Source: Paraspadella gotoi (lineage: Eukaryota > Chaetognatha). From it: a DNA stretch of 64,000 bases. Shown piece by piece: positions 51,577-63,363 of this stretch. The notes under the pieces are model-generated. The model did no database searches. It was not told the origin of the DNA and was given only the letters and a program-made list of their open reading frames with translations. Position 1 is the stretch's first letter. Every line of letters starts with the position of its first letter. The translations under genes and the position numbers were made by a program. The stretch covers positions 23,916,423 through 23,980,422 of the forward strand of contig CM119263.1 of assembly GCA_051294375.1 (NCBI GenBank). The letters run 5' to 3'.

Positions 51577-53805
51577 TTCCTTTCTTTCTATAGGTCGAGC
51601 TCATGTCTATAAAACTTTTAAAAGTGTCACCATAAAACAACCTGATAAAGTGGATAAAGCTATTCAAAAAGCAATTATCTTCCATTGCTTTTGAGTTCGA
51701 TTGTGATAGTGATAGATTTATGAATGTGAATGATCGAAACTATCGCTCGCCATTATCTCCTTTCTCTGTTTCACGATTTAAAACGCGCGTCACAAATGGA
51801 ACAGAATGATAAAAACTCAGCAGTGATGGGGTTGATGAGGGAGACTGCGGTGCCGCGGGGGTGCCGAGGGGGACCGAGGGGTGCCGGGTGGGTTGCCCCG
51901 GGTCATCCCAGGTCGAAAGCTACGAAGACATGAATGAATCTCAATTCGGGACGAGAAAAAACTTTGGACCAAAGTTCAAACCTCAACAGCGACCCTAACG
52001 AGATTTTAAAGAGAAAACAAGGTCACCCGTCTGTGTCTCNNNNNNNNNNNNNNNNNNNNNNNNNNNNNNNNNNNNNNNNNNNNNNNNNNNNNNNNNNNNN
52101 NNNNNNNNNNNNNNNNNNNNNNNNNNNNNNNNNNNNNNNNNNNNNNNNNNNNNNNNNNNNNNNCTCTCTCTCTCTCTCTCTTTTCCTCTTTCCGAGAACT
52201 CTGGCCACGAAGCAAGTTATTTTCTTTTTCCAATTATTTTTTTCTATTAACCCGGCTTTCTTTTATGGTAGTGAGTTTGTCAAAAGAGAGAAATTTCGTA
52301 TACATTCATAATTTATGGAGATCGTTAAGGAGAAATGAATCGCGAGGAATGAGTCTCCCTTTTCCCCATCTTCTCCAACGATACAAGAAAGGACTCCTTT
52401 TCCTGACTGACTGACTGACTGACTGACTGCCTTTTGCTTCTTTCAATTTTTTAATGATTCACATTACCTAAAATTGTTTATATCATTATTTTTCGTTCCT
52501 TTGAGTATTAAATTAGGTTTTTAACAAGTTTTCTGTGACATATTGCGTCTAANNNNNNNNNNNNNNNNNNNNNNNNNNNNNNNNNNNNNNNNNNNNNNNN
52601 NNNNNNNNNNNNNNNNNNNNNNNNNNNNNNNNNNNNNNNNNNNNCTCTCTCTCTCTCTCTCTCTCTCTGTCCCATCCTCTTGCTCTTTCCAAGTTTCAAC
52701 GCATCGCGAATCCATTAAGCGGCGCAAAGATAAATNNNNNNNNNNNNNNNNNNNNNNNNNNNNNNNNNNNNNNNNNNNNNNNNNNNNNNNNNNNNNNNNN
52801 NNNNNNNNNNGAGGGAATTAGAGTTGAAGTGAAAATAAATATGTCGAGATAGTTCTATCAGGAATCAATATTATTTTCGTCATGAATCTAAACATTTTTT
52901 TGTATAACAGCTTGTTTGTCAAATTAATGATTAATTTTATATTGGTTGTACTTTAAGCTAAATAAATATATCTATTATACAAATAAAATTTTCGTATTCT
53001 TTCGTGGTCGTCTTTCTTCTTTAACTCCTGAGAATAAAACGAACAGCGAAAAAAAACCGAGAAGAAGAAGAAGAGGGAAAAAAAAAGTGTAAAGCTTCAT
53101 GGAAATTCTGTCAAGCTGAAAAAGATCTCGCGAACAAACAGCGCGGAAAAACCTGTTTGGGCCAATGGGGGTCGGCGGGTGAAGAGGGTCAGGGGGGAGG
53201 GGGGGTGATGGGGGGAGAGGTGGGGCTTGGCTGGATTGGGGGGAGGGAAGTGGGTTTACTGGAAGAGGAGTTAGATATAGTGAATATTTTATAATTATTG
53301 AAAAGCAATCGATTTAAAAATAGAAAGGTAAAAAAAAAATAAACAGTCAAAGAAACAGAGAGTGGCAAAAAAAATCTTAAGTGAAAGAAGATTTAAAAAA
53401 TAGTCTTGTAAGGGAGGAAAAAAGAAAAAAAGGAAAACTTTGAAAGAAATGTCGATATTCGGCGCTGGGCGTTGGCGAATGAGATAAAGACGGAGATGTT
53501 TAGGATAGAAAAATAAAATAGAAAGAGAAGCGAAGGAATATAAAGATGGAAATGAAGAAGAAGCGAGAGATAAACCGGAAGCGGGTGAACGGACCGCGAT
53601 GTTGTCATGCGAGACGATGACCCGCACGAGGGTCAGCGACGCCCTCGGACGCGTAACCATGGCGACAGCGGAGAAAGTGGGACAAAACGGAGAGAACTGG
53701 ACCCAAGAATTTCCTGGCCGCCTAAACCATAACCATTTGACTTTTTCTGTTTATTTTTTTTTATCCTGAAAATGCGCGGAGTAAAATTTTTTTAAAATAG
53801 GCTAT

Positions 53806-54068
53806 TGTGGCAGCCTTGAACAGTGACCTCTCAAGCTAACAACTGACAGAGATTCTCTCTCTCTCTCTCTCTCTCTCCTCTCTTTCCCTCACCAATGGGG
53901 TTTCACGACTTATCTTTTGTTTACCATGTCTGAACCATGTCCTCATGTTTGTTCTTTTCTTGTAAAAGTGGACCAGAACGTAGTATTGATTTTGATTATG
54001 CTTTTCACTTTTGAGAGAATAAATCATTCTCTGTCTCAACCTTTGTGTCGTCTCATCCTCCTGCCACA
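53806..54068 (+). repeat. 5' LTR
   Basis: 263 bp, starting TGTGGCAGCC and ending CTGCCACA; the terminal 7-mers TGTGGCA/TGCCACA are exact inverted repeats. It contains a CT run (53855-53878), TTTCACGACTTATC, ACGTAGTATTGATT and the poly(A) signal in GAGAGAATAAATC. All of these recur in the downstream copy. Confidence 0.88.
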
Positions 54069-54070
54069 CG

Positions 54071-54087
54071 TGGTGAATGCCCAACGT
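54071..54087 (+). other. Primer binding site candidate
   Basis: TGGTGAATGCCCAACGT begins 2 bp after the 5' LTR. The start TGGTGA and the ACGT ending resemble the complement of the 3' end of tRNA-Trp (TGGTGACCCCGACGT), with a disturbed middle. The position is right; the tRNA assignment is tentative. Confidence 0.5.
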
Positions 54088-54189
54088 ATTAAAAAACACA
54101 AAAAAAGAACAAAAAAAACAAAAAAACAAAAAAAACAAAAAACAAAACTTTTCTCGTTAATAAATAAAAATAAAAAATAAAAGAACAAA

Positions 54190-55420
54190 CTAAACGAGAA
54201 GAAGAACTAAACCAAACTTGAACCCTTGGCTTCGAAAGGCAACTGGCTTTTTCGTCCATCGCCCTTCTACCCCGGCTGACGAAGAAGAAGGACGATGGTT
54301 TCAAACGCCGCAACAGCTCCAGGCCGGACGGCGCCGGCACGACGACGCCTTTCAAGACGCCAACCTGCCGCCAAACGACCGTAACTCTGGAATTCTAGCC
54401 GAAGCAGTCGCCGCCGATCCAAAAGACAGATTCAGTGACAATGGCGCGCGAGAATAACGCCGCCTCCAAATGATTCAAGTCTCACCATCCCTGACCTCCC
54501 GCCCCATAATCATAGCGATGACGCCGGCGACACTTCTCGACCCAGAAGACGCCGTCCCCCACGCCCCAGAACACCAAAACTACGAACTTTCGATCCCGAC
54601 AACGTGAAGAATGGATAATGGCGGCGGGATACCGCTTTTCGAAATGTGGGCCGACGTCCAAGATGACCCGCACAAAAAAGGTGCATGCTCTCGCGCGATC
54701 CCAACGGACGCCACGACATCTCGACTGGAAATCGCAAGACAAGTCTCCGCGAGCCTATTGGCCCGCCTTCACGGCCCACCTTTCAAAGGCATTTATGGCG
54801 ACGCAAACCTCAACGCGCCGCGAAGCCTGCTCAAGATGTCGTTCGCTCAGGGGAAACACTCCTCTCCAACACCTCGCCGCCTTGAAACCCAGGGCACAAG
54901 GCCTCACGGTTGACGCGTCCTCGAGCCCTTGTTGGTCGCCTCCTTCCAATTCTGTTCGCGACCACGTCTTGGAGATGAAACCATCTTGATGACGTCGCAA
55001 AAACGGCAACAACTCTATACTCCAGCTGGAAATCTCCGCAACCCGACCGTCAAGCGCCTCAGTCAATGCAATAGCCACCCACGTTCTCCTCTGAAAGCTG
55101 TGATGATGACGCCTATGATCCCCCAGAGGAATTTTCAGACGGGACGAACGCCACCACGCCTATATGATGCCAACGCGGTCAAGAGAACTTTTTCACGAAC
55201 CTCCATTGCCGGCCTCAGGAACCAACAACACACGACATCAGCACACGACCTCAAAGAACCCAACGCTACGACTTTCGTTGAAAACATCCACTCCCTCAAG
55301 GCGGAAACAAGATGCTGTTTCTATCACTAACTACGGCAGAAGGCTCAACAGAAATTTTACCGATGGGCCCCCTTTGCCCTATGGCGGTCAAACACCAACG
55401 CGGCGGCCGTTAGTCGCCCG
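54190..55420 (+). pseudogene. gag region of the Ty3/gypsy element (broken)
   Basis: Between the primer-site area and the protease, the strand carries overlapping short open stretches rich in Pro, Arg, His and Thr, with frame changes near 54480, 54990 and 55320. The position and composition fit gag. The region leads into a Cys/His-containing stretch just before the protease, as is usual for this group. Precise ends cannot be fixed. Confidence 0.55.
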
Positions 55421-58400
55421 CCGTCGCCGGCCATACTACTCAAATCTCTTTTACCTGCGCGACCAGAACGCCGGCTGTGGGTGGCTTGTTGACGGCGGCC
55501 TCCGAAGCAACCTCTTACCTGCACAAATTGGATCGCGCAAAAGGCAGCAGCTGACCCAGCTGCCGTCAAAGCTGCACTCGCCCGCTCATTTTCCTACCCT
55601 CCACGCCCGCTAACAACACGCCTATCATGGTCTATGTGGCATCCAAGAGATGCAAATCCGTCTCGGCACTCGAACTTACCTTACCATGTTGCTCCCGCCG
55701 ACTTCGCCACGCCCATCTAGGAGCCGACTTTCTAATCGCCAACATCACTCGGAGTTGGACCATCGGCGCCGCATCCTTTACTAAATTCTCGATGACTTTT
55801 ACGTCATGCGGGCATGCAGGAAAATCCACTTCAGCCACACCTCCTCGAATTCACCACGGTCCGCGACGCCTTACTCTTCCCTCCTTGACAAGCCGTTCCA
55901 GAGTTGACTAAACTCGTTTTCAACGCAACGACCACCCAAACACGGAGTGGAACACCAAATTCCAACAAAAAGGCCCCACAACCCGTCCACGCTCGCGCCA
56001 GGCGCCTTTGCACCAGATCAACTCGCTGCACCAAAAAGTGAGTTCCAGAAAATGAAGAGCTCGGTTATAATTCCGCCGCTCCACATCCGCCTGGGCATCT
56101 CCTCTCCACGTTACCCGTAAACCAGACGGCTCCTTACGCCCTGGAGATACAGGCGCCTCAACGGCGCTACCATCGATGACCGCTACCCTATTTCGCCACT
56201 TGATGGATTTCAACGCAGACGTTGCAGGGAAAACGGTTCTTTTCAAAATTGATCTCTGCAGAGGCGATACACCAAATCCCTGTGGCAAAAGCAGACCGCC
56301 ACAAAATGCCAATATCACTCCATTTGGCGACTGTATGAATTCTATCATGCCATCGTCTCAAAAACGCTGCACAAGATTTTTTCAGCGCCATGATGGACAG
56401 GTCCTGGGAGGATCCCTCATGTGTCTTGTCTATCTAGATGACCTCCTCGTTCGCTTCAAGTTCCCACGAGGAACACCAAGAGGACCTCAGGCGCGTTTTC
56501 AATGCCCTGGCGACAATGGACTTGTAGTTAACCGCCGCCAAGTGCGAAGTGCCGTCTTTGGAGCGCTCAAGTCTGAATTTCTCGGTTAATCATGTCGACC
56601 AAAATGGGATTAAACCCCTACAGCAAAAAGTTGAAGCTATTCGGAACATGCCCACACCTTCCTCATCAAAGGAACTGCCAGCCGCTCTTTGGCTATGACT
56701 AAACTATTACCGTCCTTTGTCCCCAACGCCGTCGACACCTTGCTGCCACTCAACGAACTCCTTCAGGGCAAGCGCCGCACGGTTTCGTTGGACAACAACG
56801 CAAGAAGAAGCATTCACTCGCATTTCAAAGACGCTCTGGCTGATGCCACTTTGCTTGTCCATCCAATATTATTGGTGCCCACTTGCGCTGACGGGTCGAC
56901 GGCACAGTCAGACGTCCGCAATTTGGCGCCGTCCTGGAACAACTGTAGACGCCTCTGGCAACCTGCTAGGTTTCTACTCCAGGGAGGACTAAAACCGGTC
57001 GCAGCGTAAATGGCCCCCTTGACAAAAGAACTTTTCGCGCGCAGCAGCTCCATCCGTCATTTCCGGCTTACGTTGGAAGGGCGCCGTTTTACGACTTTTT
57101 ACAGGCATCACTTTCGACTCGTCCCGGCCCTCCGCCAAAAAATCGGAGCCACATACAATGCGACAAACCTACCAACTGGCGGGCATCGCCGAGTTACTGG
57201 CCGACATCAGCCATTTAGCCGCGAAAGGCCAACGTTGTTCGACACCCTTTCTCGGCCGCCAGGTTCACTCCCTCACCAAACTCCAGATCCGTTCAAACGA
57301 ACAAAACGACAACCGCGCAAAGGATGACATCATTGAACTGTCAACGCGATCGGCGCCCTCAGCGTCAATCTAAATTCAATGCACTGATCAATGAATTCAG
57401 ACGAGGATGTTCCAGCCAGCCTCGCAACGATCCTCACACAGCGCTCAACCAAACGCATCAACATAGGTCAGGCCTCGCTTCGGTCTGCCGACTACCTCTG
57501 GAACCCGCGCAAGACCCTTGTCCCTGCAACGTGGCGCAGGCGATGTTTTTGACGCCACCCACAATGTTGGACATCCCGGAATAAAAGCACAAAGAGCTAA
57601 TCTCCAAGAGATTCGTGGCGATCCGTTTCAAGTGACGTGGACGCTGGGCGGCCGCATGCGACCACAGCCAGCGCGGGCAAAGATTCAAAAACACAATCCG
57701 CCGCCCCTCTCCAACAGTTTCGAACGCAACCCGCCGCATTCGCGCCGTCCACGTCGACCTCGTATGGCCCCCTTCACCAGCTTCCGGTCACACTCACCTT
57801 CTCACGATAATCGACCGTTTCACGCGCTTGGCCGGAAGTGGCGCCACTCGCGAAACGACGGCCGCATCAATTGCTAATGCTTTTCTCCTTCACTGGGTGG
57901 CCCGTTTTGCATCCCTCTATCGTCACCACGGATCGAGGAGCCGCAGTGTCACGTCAGAGCTTTGGCCCAAGTAGCAGCTGTTAGGTGGGATTCGACCCCA
58001 CTACAACAACTGGCCGTACCACCCCCAGGCCAATGGCATGGTGGAGCCCTCCACCGCACAATGAAAGCGTCACTCCCGCACGATGCGACGCAGTGGAGTG
58101 AAAAACTGGCTTAAACAAACTCCCCTGACACTTTCTTAGCAATACCGCCCGCCACACCTCGTGACGACGCCGATATTTTCTGCCAAGCAGAAATTGGCAG
58201 CTCGGAAAAGACCACTAACACTAACCCGCTGGCTCAATATACTTCCCCGGGTTTTCCCGCGGCACGTACTGATAGCGTCCTCAAGGTCTGACGCTACACT
58301 ATAGTGCCGATCAAGCACGCCAGCGCGCGTAAATCCTTGAGACTGGCGTGCCGACGTCTAACTGGACTCAGCGCCGCTCCCCGCCCGTCTTAGCCACCGC

Positions 58401-58483
58401 CCGGTTCGCCCGCCAACTAACCAGTCCCAAATCCTACCTCACGCGCTTCCCGGGCGGTTCTCACGTTCGAAACCCATGTAAAA
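55420..58483 (+). pseudogene. pol region (protease, RT, RNase H, integrase), multiply frameshifted
   Basis: A protease-type motif WLVDGG lies at about 55482-55499, where active enzymes have D-S/T-G, and LGADFL at 55717-55734. The RT catalytic box YLDD is intact at 56431-56442. An RNase H-like stretch with GFYSR lies at about 56915-56990, an integrase zinc-finger start (THNVGHPG) at about 57557-57580, and the integrase core start (HVDLV...IDRFTRL) at about 57747-57830. A YHPQANGMVE motif lies at about 58017-58046. These occur in different frames with several stops. The disruptions are mostly one- or two-base shifts. They may be real decay or uncorrected read errors, because the same indel style is seen in the satellite at 44.5 kb. 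Confidence 0.85.
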
Positions 58484-59752
58484 GAAATAGAAGGGAAATA
58501 TTCATTTTTTATACAAATTATGCATAAATAAGCGCTAAAAAATCTTGACAATAAAATAATTAGGAAAAAAAGTTATAGCAAAAAAAAAAGATTAAATTTA
58601 AGTTAATAAAATGCGCAGCAGGAATACAAAGCGGCATTTACAGTAGGATTTTTCTCGTTTTGTAACATTTCGTGAACAGATACTATTCAACTGTTAAATT
58701 AAAAAAGATTAAGTGATAGTCGGTTTAAAGTCTCGGTCTGGCATTTTATATGATATATAATTCAACATACTTGTTAATGAGTCTTGCTTTATTTAGCTGA
58801 TTGTCTATTAAGAGATCAAATTTGAAACCTCGAATACAAGTTTTCTCATGATTAAAAGAAGGTCTACTCTAGCTCTCTTACTAAATTAAAGCGACCAATA
58901 ATAAACTCCACTCGCACTATAGGTTCGGTACCATACCGCAACGATGTTCTTCAGAGCGATTCACTCAGGCATTTAATTCCTCTCTTTAAAATGAGAAAAA
59001 ATCCTTATAGTTAATTTTCAAATATAAAAATTACCAACTGAAAGCTAAAAAATGTAAATCTAAGCGTTATTAAAAAACTTGTAAGCCATTAATCATATTA
59101 TTGTCGGAGATTGCACGAGAAACAAAACTGAACCGTATATGTTCGATCATACTCTGACGCCTATATATCATGTGCACAGGTCACTAGACAAACATGTTAC
59201 TTAATCCGCAAATTATACAATACGTATAAGACCACCACCACTCGCCGGGTCCGATGTTCGATTATTCGTCCCTTGTTTTTATTTTCTGTTGTGAATTAAT
59301 GAAACGCTAAATATGTCACACAAGCATAACTCCTCCGAATAAACCAATTTCAACCATCACGAAAAGGAGCTCAGGTACGATAGCGCGCCCACTCGAGTGT
59401 ACAGCAGTTTCTGCAGAAACTAACACCCCCATTTTGTCTCGTAATACTCGAGATCTCAGCTCGACATTCGGATGGCCCTAAATATGTCAAAAAACCGTAT
59501 CGTAGTAGACCTATCAGCCAGCCCGACGATCACTCACTTGACTGTCAATAGGAAATAAACATTTATAAGTCCGTATATACCCTGAACACGTTACGAATCG
59601 TGCAGCGCCAAATACAAAAAGAGGCCGATATAACACATAAATGCTCATCCAAACATCCCTTCCCACTCGATGCTCACCCACCCGACGACGACAGATGGAT
59701 CAACAACTCTCCATAGCCTTCTCTCGCTGCGGTCGAGTCTAAGCGGGGCGGA
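58484..59752 (+). other. AT-rich 3' non-coding part of the retroelement
   Basis: About 1.27 kb between the end of pol and the 3' LTR with no sustained frame. It is long for a Ty3/gypsy element, so it may include a decayed third open frame or an inserted sequence. The polypurine tract is at about 59741-59752. Confidence 0.5.
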
Positions 59753-60035
59753 TGTGTGCAGCCCTTGCAACACCGTGACCTTCAATTCAACAACTTGACA
59801 CAGGATTCTCTCTCCTCTCTCTCTCTCTCCTCTCTCTTCGCCTTCACCACATGCGGTTTCACGACTTATCTGTTGTTTTACCACTGTCCTGAACTGTCTC
59901 ATGTTTGTTTCCTTTGTCTTGTTAAACTAGTGACCAGACGTAGTATTGATTGATTGCTTTTCCACCCTTCTCCTCTGAGAGAATAAATCCTTCTCTGTCT
60001 CTCAACCTTGTGTCGTTATCACATCTCCTGCCACA
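59753..60035 (+). repeat. 3' LTR
   Basis: 283 bp, starting TGTGTGCAGCCC and ending TGCCACA. It shares with the 5' copy TTTCACGACTTATC, CTCATGTTTGTT, GACGTAGTATTGATT, GAGAGAATAAATC and CTCCTGCCACA. The length difference of about 20 bp comes from many small insertions. Confidence 0.85.
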
Positions 60036-63000
60036 GTATATTTGCTTAATCCATAAAACTTCTTTACATCCGAACCCCCCAAAAAACTCCCCGGAAAAAA
60101 AACAGTCCATTTCTACTTAGATCAATCACTTCGGGAGTCTGCCGGGAAACCAAAGAGAAACTATAAAAAACGATTGTAAAACTGTTAATCTCCGAATTCC
60201 GCGGTGAAAAAGGTGCCGTAAAAGAGGAGAGAGAGATGAGAGAGAGCCAGAGAGGGGAGAAGAGAGAGAGAGAGAGAGACGAGAGAGACGAGAGTGAGAG
60301 AGAGAAGAGAACGCACGCGAGAGAGAGAGAAGAGAGCGAGAGCCGACGAGAGAAGAGAAGAGAGAGAGGCAGAGCATGGAATTCTAAAATCCGACGAACG
60401 GAATTGAAGGGAAGAATTCTTTCCGCTGAAAACTCACCAAAAGACTGTTTTTAACGCTTTGAATGTTTTTCTGCCTCTTTTCCTATTTCCTTATTTCTTC
60501 CTTTCCTTTCTTCCTTCTTTTCCTTTTTTCCTTTTTTTTTCTTTTTTTCTTTTCTTTCTTCGGATACTTCATGGTTGTACCAATTTCATAGATACGCTAT
60601 GGATACAACCGCGTCAAATTTTTTATAAATTAACAAAGTGAACGAAAAACAGTTCATCTAAAATTAAATTGTTTTCACCAGTTCAGTCCGGATTCAGGTG
60701 GAAGTGATTTGAATCGGGTTACCTTTACAATTTTTAAGAGGACCGTCTACACACGACATTCCAATGATGTAGACGTGAAAATTCGCAGAAAACTGCCGGA
60801 AATTGTATTGCTTCTCAAATTTGGGGGCCCCGTCATCTTCCAAGATTTTCATCATCGCAGTTTGGTTACGTCTAAGGGTTTATGTTTTATCAGCAACAAA
60901 GATGGCCGGAAATGAACGTTTTTGGACAATGCATGAAAATTTCACCGCTGACCATGGTGGGGTTGGATGATGCGATGCTTATCGAAAGGAACATGGCCGG
61001 TGGGTATATATTTGAAAGTTATCTTGGCCTCGACGAGCCGTTCTGGACTGGCCAATGAAGACGGACGAAGCGGGGCGAAAATGGACGAAAAAACGGAGCG
61101 CAAGCGACGAATTACGCCGGAGGAAAAACGGAAAAGTGAATCAACCATCTCAGCCACAACGAAACCTTTTTTATATCTGACGCACGTACGAGGACTTTCG
61201 TCATTAAGAATGTGAGGGAGACGTTTGGCCGGGAAAATAAGACTAGTGGGTGCCAGGGGTGAAGCTGGGGGGGGAGCTTACGGGGTTGATGGTAGGCCAA
61301 GGAGCGGCGGGACGGAGTGAGGGGAGGGGTGGGAGGAAGGAGGAGGGGACGCGTTTTGTGGTTATCGTTGTTTCTCGGTGGATTTAAAATTCAAGGATTA
61401 TGGTTCGCGGGTTAAGGCAGGTCGAGAATGAAGAGAAAGGGAAAGCAGGGAGGGGGGGGGGAGATAGAAGACAGTGATTCTCCGCGTGATCGAGGCCAGT
61501 AGGTTTTAATATAGTCACCGTTCTCATACGGTGAAGAGAGAGAAGCTAAAGTTTGCGGCGTAGATGACGTGGTTGTCCGAGGAATAGTCTTGATCTGAAC
61601 CCAGACGTCGGAACAATGAGTTGTTATGTCTGGTAGTCGGAGGAGGACGAAAGATAGGGCGAGAGAGGAGCGGAGTTTGGTGGGCGTTGGCGGTTCCCAG
61701 GATCTCGAAGGCGTGCGGGAGCGTTGCTAGGCAACGCGTTCGTCTCGATGGTCGTGGTCTCCGGGACCGAGTTGCTTTTCCAAGGGCTTCGTCGTGCGAG
61801 GCGGCGTCTCTAGGCGGAGGCGACTGGGGCGGCAGAAATAATAGTGAAGGAGGAGAAGGATGAGGTAGGCGATAGAGAGTATCTCTTTGGCCTCATCACG
61901 ATCGACCGGTTTCGTCTTCTCTGGGAAAGAGGAGAGAGAAGATAAACACGTCTATATGCTTTCTTCGTCTCTTCTCTTTGATCTCGTCACGAATTCCTGT
62001 CTCTCTCGTATCGTACACCACGTAGATAGCGATACGGAGCTTAGACAGTCCGAGTATACTTCTCTCTCTGGGGATAAGAAAGACTCTTCTCGGCTCCAAT
62101 TCATCTCTTGTTCGTTCTCTCTAATTCCCCTGCTCTTCTCTCCTTCGTCTCGTCCTCTCTCTTTGTATCTTTCCCTTTCTTGGGGAGAAAGCGCCGATAC
62201 ATGTATCTATGCAGGCTGCGCGAAGGGCTATCTAGTCCGCGTCTGGCAAAAAACGTAACGCGCTAAGGATGATAGCGATTCGTTGTTCGTGTGTTGTTCG
62301 TCGTTGATATGTTTGTTGTCGTCGTGTTTTTTCCGCCCTGTCCTGCGTGAACGATTTTGCCAGTTCGTTAACGTCGTCGTCGTCATCTATTCATTGCTCC
62401 TGGTAATTTTACTTCACCCCTGATCATCGCTCTTCATCATATTCGTTAATGTCATCTAGTCTCTTTTTCTTTTCTGCTTCTCGCTTCGCCCTAATCAATT
62501 TTATAGCTGTGGTGATATAAAAATGTAGTAATAGCAGCAGCAATAGCTGTTCATTACATACCTAACTATAAATTAGATTGATGGTTTTGTAGATGTGACC
62601 AACAAGAGCGTCAACCGGAAGTGGCGATGTCGTTCGCGTTGGCCGCTCGTGGCGTCTAGATTGTTTATTTTGGCTTGGGTAAAAAGTTTATTTAAACCAA
62701 CTTGCTTGTTCGCTTGTAAAATGGTACCTTAATAAATAATCAAAGCATATAGATATTCAAATGCTTATGCCAGCAAGCAATCGAAATATCTATATTAATA
62801 CGATAACAATAATTAATTAATTAATTAATTAAACGATTACCATCAAATAAACATTACAAGAAAAAAAGGGAAAATTAATAACAAGTATGTGAGTCTGTTA
62901 ATTTTTCCTCTAAACAATTTAAAGTGGTTTCTAAGCTTGATGAAATAATAATGAATTATGTTCAATGGAATCAGCTGGTAGTTGAAAATAAAATGCTCTT

Positions 63001-63085
63001 TTGTTTGATTGATAACAAAAGGTCAATTTGGTATATGGAGAGAATTTATATAAAGGTTTATATAAGTGAAATCAATATCATCCAA
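60036..63085. other. Intergenic, no recognisable gene
   Basis: Contains GA tracts (60229-60371), pyrimidine tracts (60470-60560), a G-rich block (61260-61345), a GC-richer CpG-rich stretch at 61.5-62.4 kb with CCGGAAGTGGCG at about 62621, and AT-rich spacer (62.7-63.0 kb). The open frames of 60-120 codons show no domain or codon structure that I can defend. Confidence 0.6.
60229..60371. repeat. (GA)n microsatellite, interrupted
   Basis: GA repeat broken by GACGAGAG, GCGAGAG and GAGCC words, about 140 bp, immediately downstream of the retroelement insertion. Confidence 0.85.
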
Positions 63086-63087
63086 AC

Positions 63088-63260
63088 AACACGAGCGGCC
63101 ACGAGATGTCGGAATCGACCATGAATGCGAGGACCCCGAGTTCAATTCCACATCCCCCCCAGACGGAAATAATAGGTATTTACATATACGGAACGGTTGG
63201 GCTCATTAGCAGGAAGAATAAAACTGTGTTGTTATGTATACGAACAATATATTGTATTAA
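63088..63260 (+). repeat. tRNA-derived SINE candidate
   Basis: GCGGCCACGAGATGTCGG resembles a decayed box A region and GAGTTCAATTCC (63127-63138) matches the RNA polymerase III box B pattern, with a tRNA-like spacing of about 30-40 nt. A 3' body with GAACGGTTGGGCTCATTAGC and an A/T-rich tail follows. It is not an intact tRNA, because the acceptor stem does not close. Confidence 0.35.
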
Positions 63261-63363
63261 CTATTCGGAATATCTATAAAAGTTTATGTTGTACTTGCAC
63301 TTATGTTAAAATTTGTTAGTAAGTGACGCAAAACGGAGTTGTAATTTGGACGTAATGAGCTAT

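Larger units (their letters stand above)
53806..60035 (+). mobile_element. Ty3/gypsy LTR retrotransposon, frame-broken copy
   Basis: A 6.2-kb element bounded by two related direct repeats that begin TGTG(G)CAG and end TGCCACA. A primer-binding-site-like sequence follows the 5' LTR, and a purine tract AAGCGGGGCGGA precedes the 3' LTR. The domain order is gag, protease, reverse transcriptase, RNase H, integrase, which places it in Ty3/gypsy rather than copia or BEL. The reading frame changes repeatedly and there are in-frame stops, so this copy as written cannot make its polyprotein. No envelope-like gene or chromodomain was seen. Flanking bases (GCTAT before, GTATA after) do not form a clean target-site duplication. 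Confidence 0.9.
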
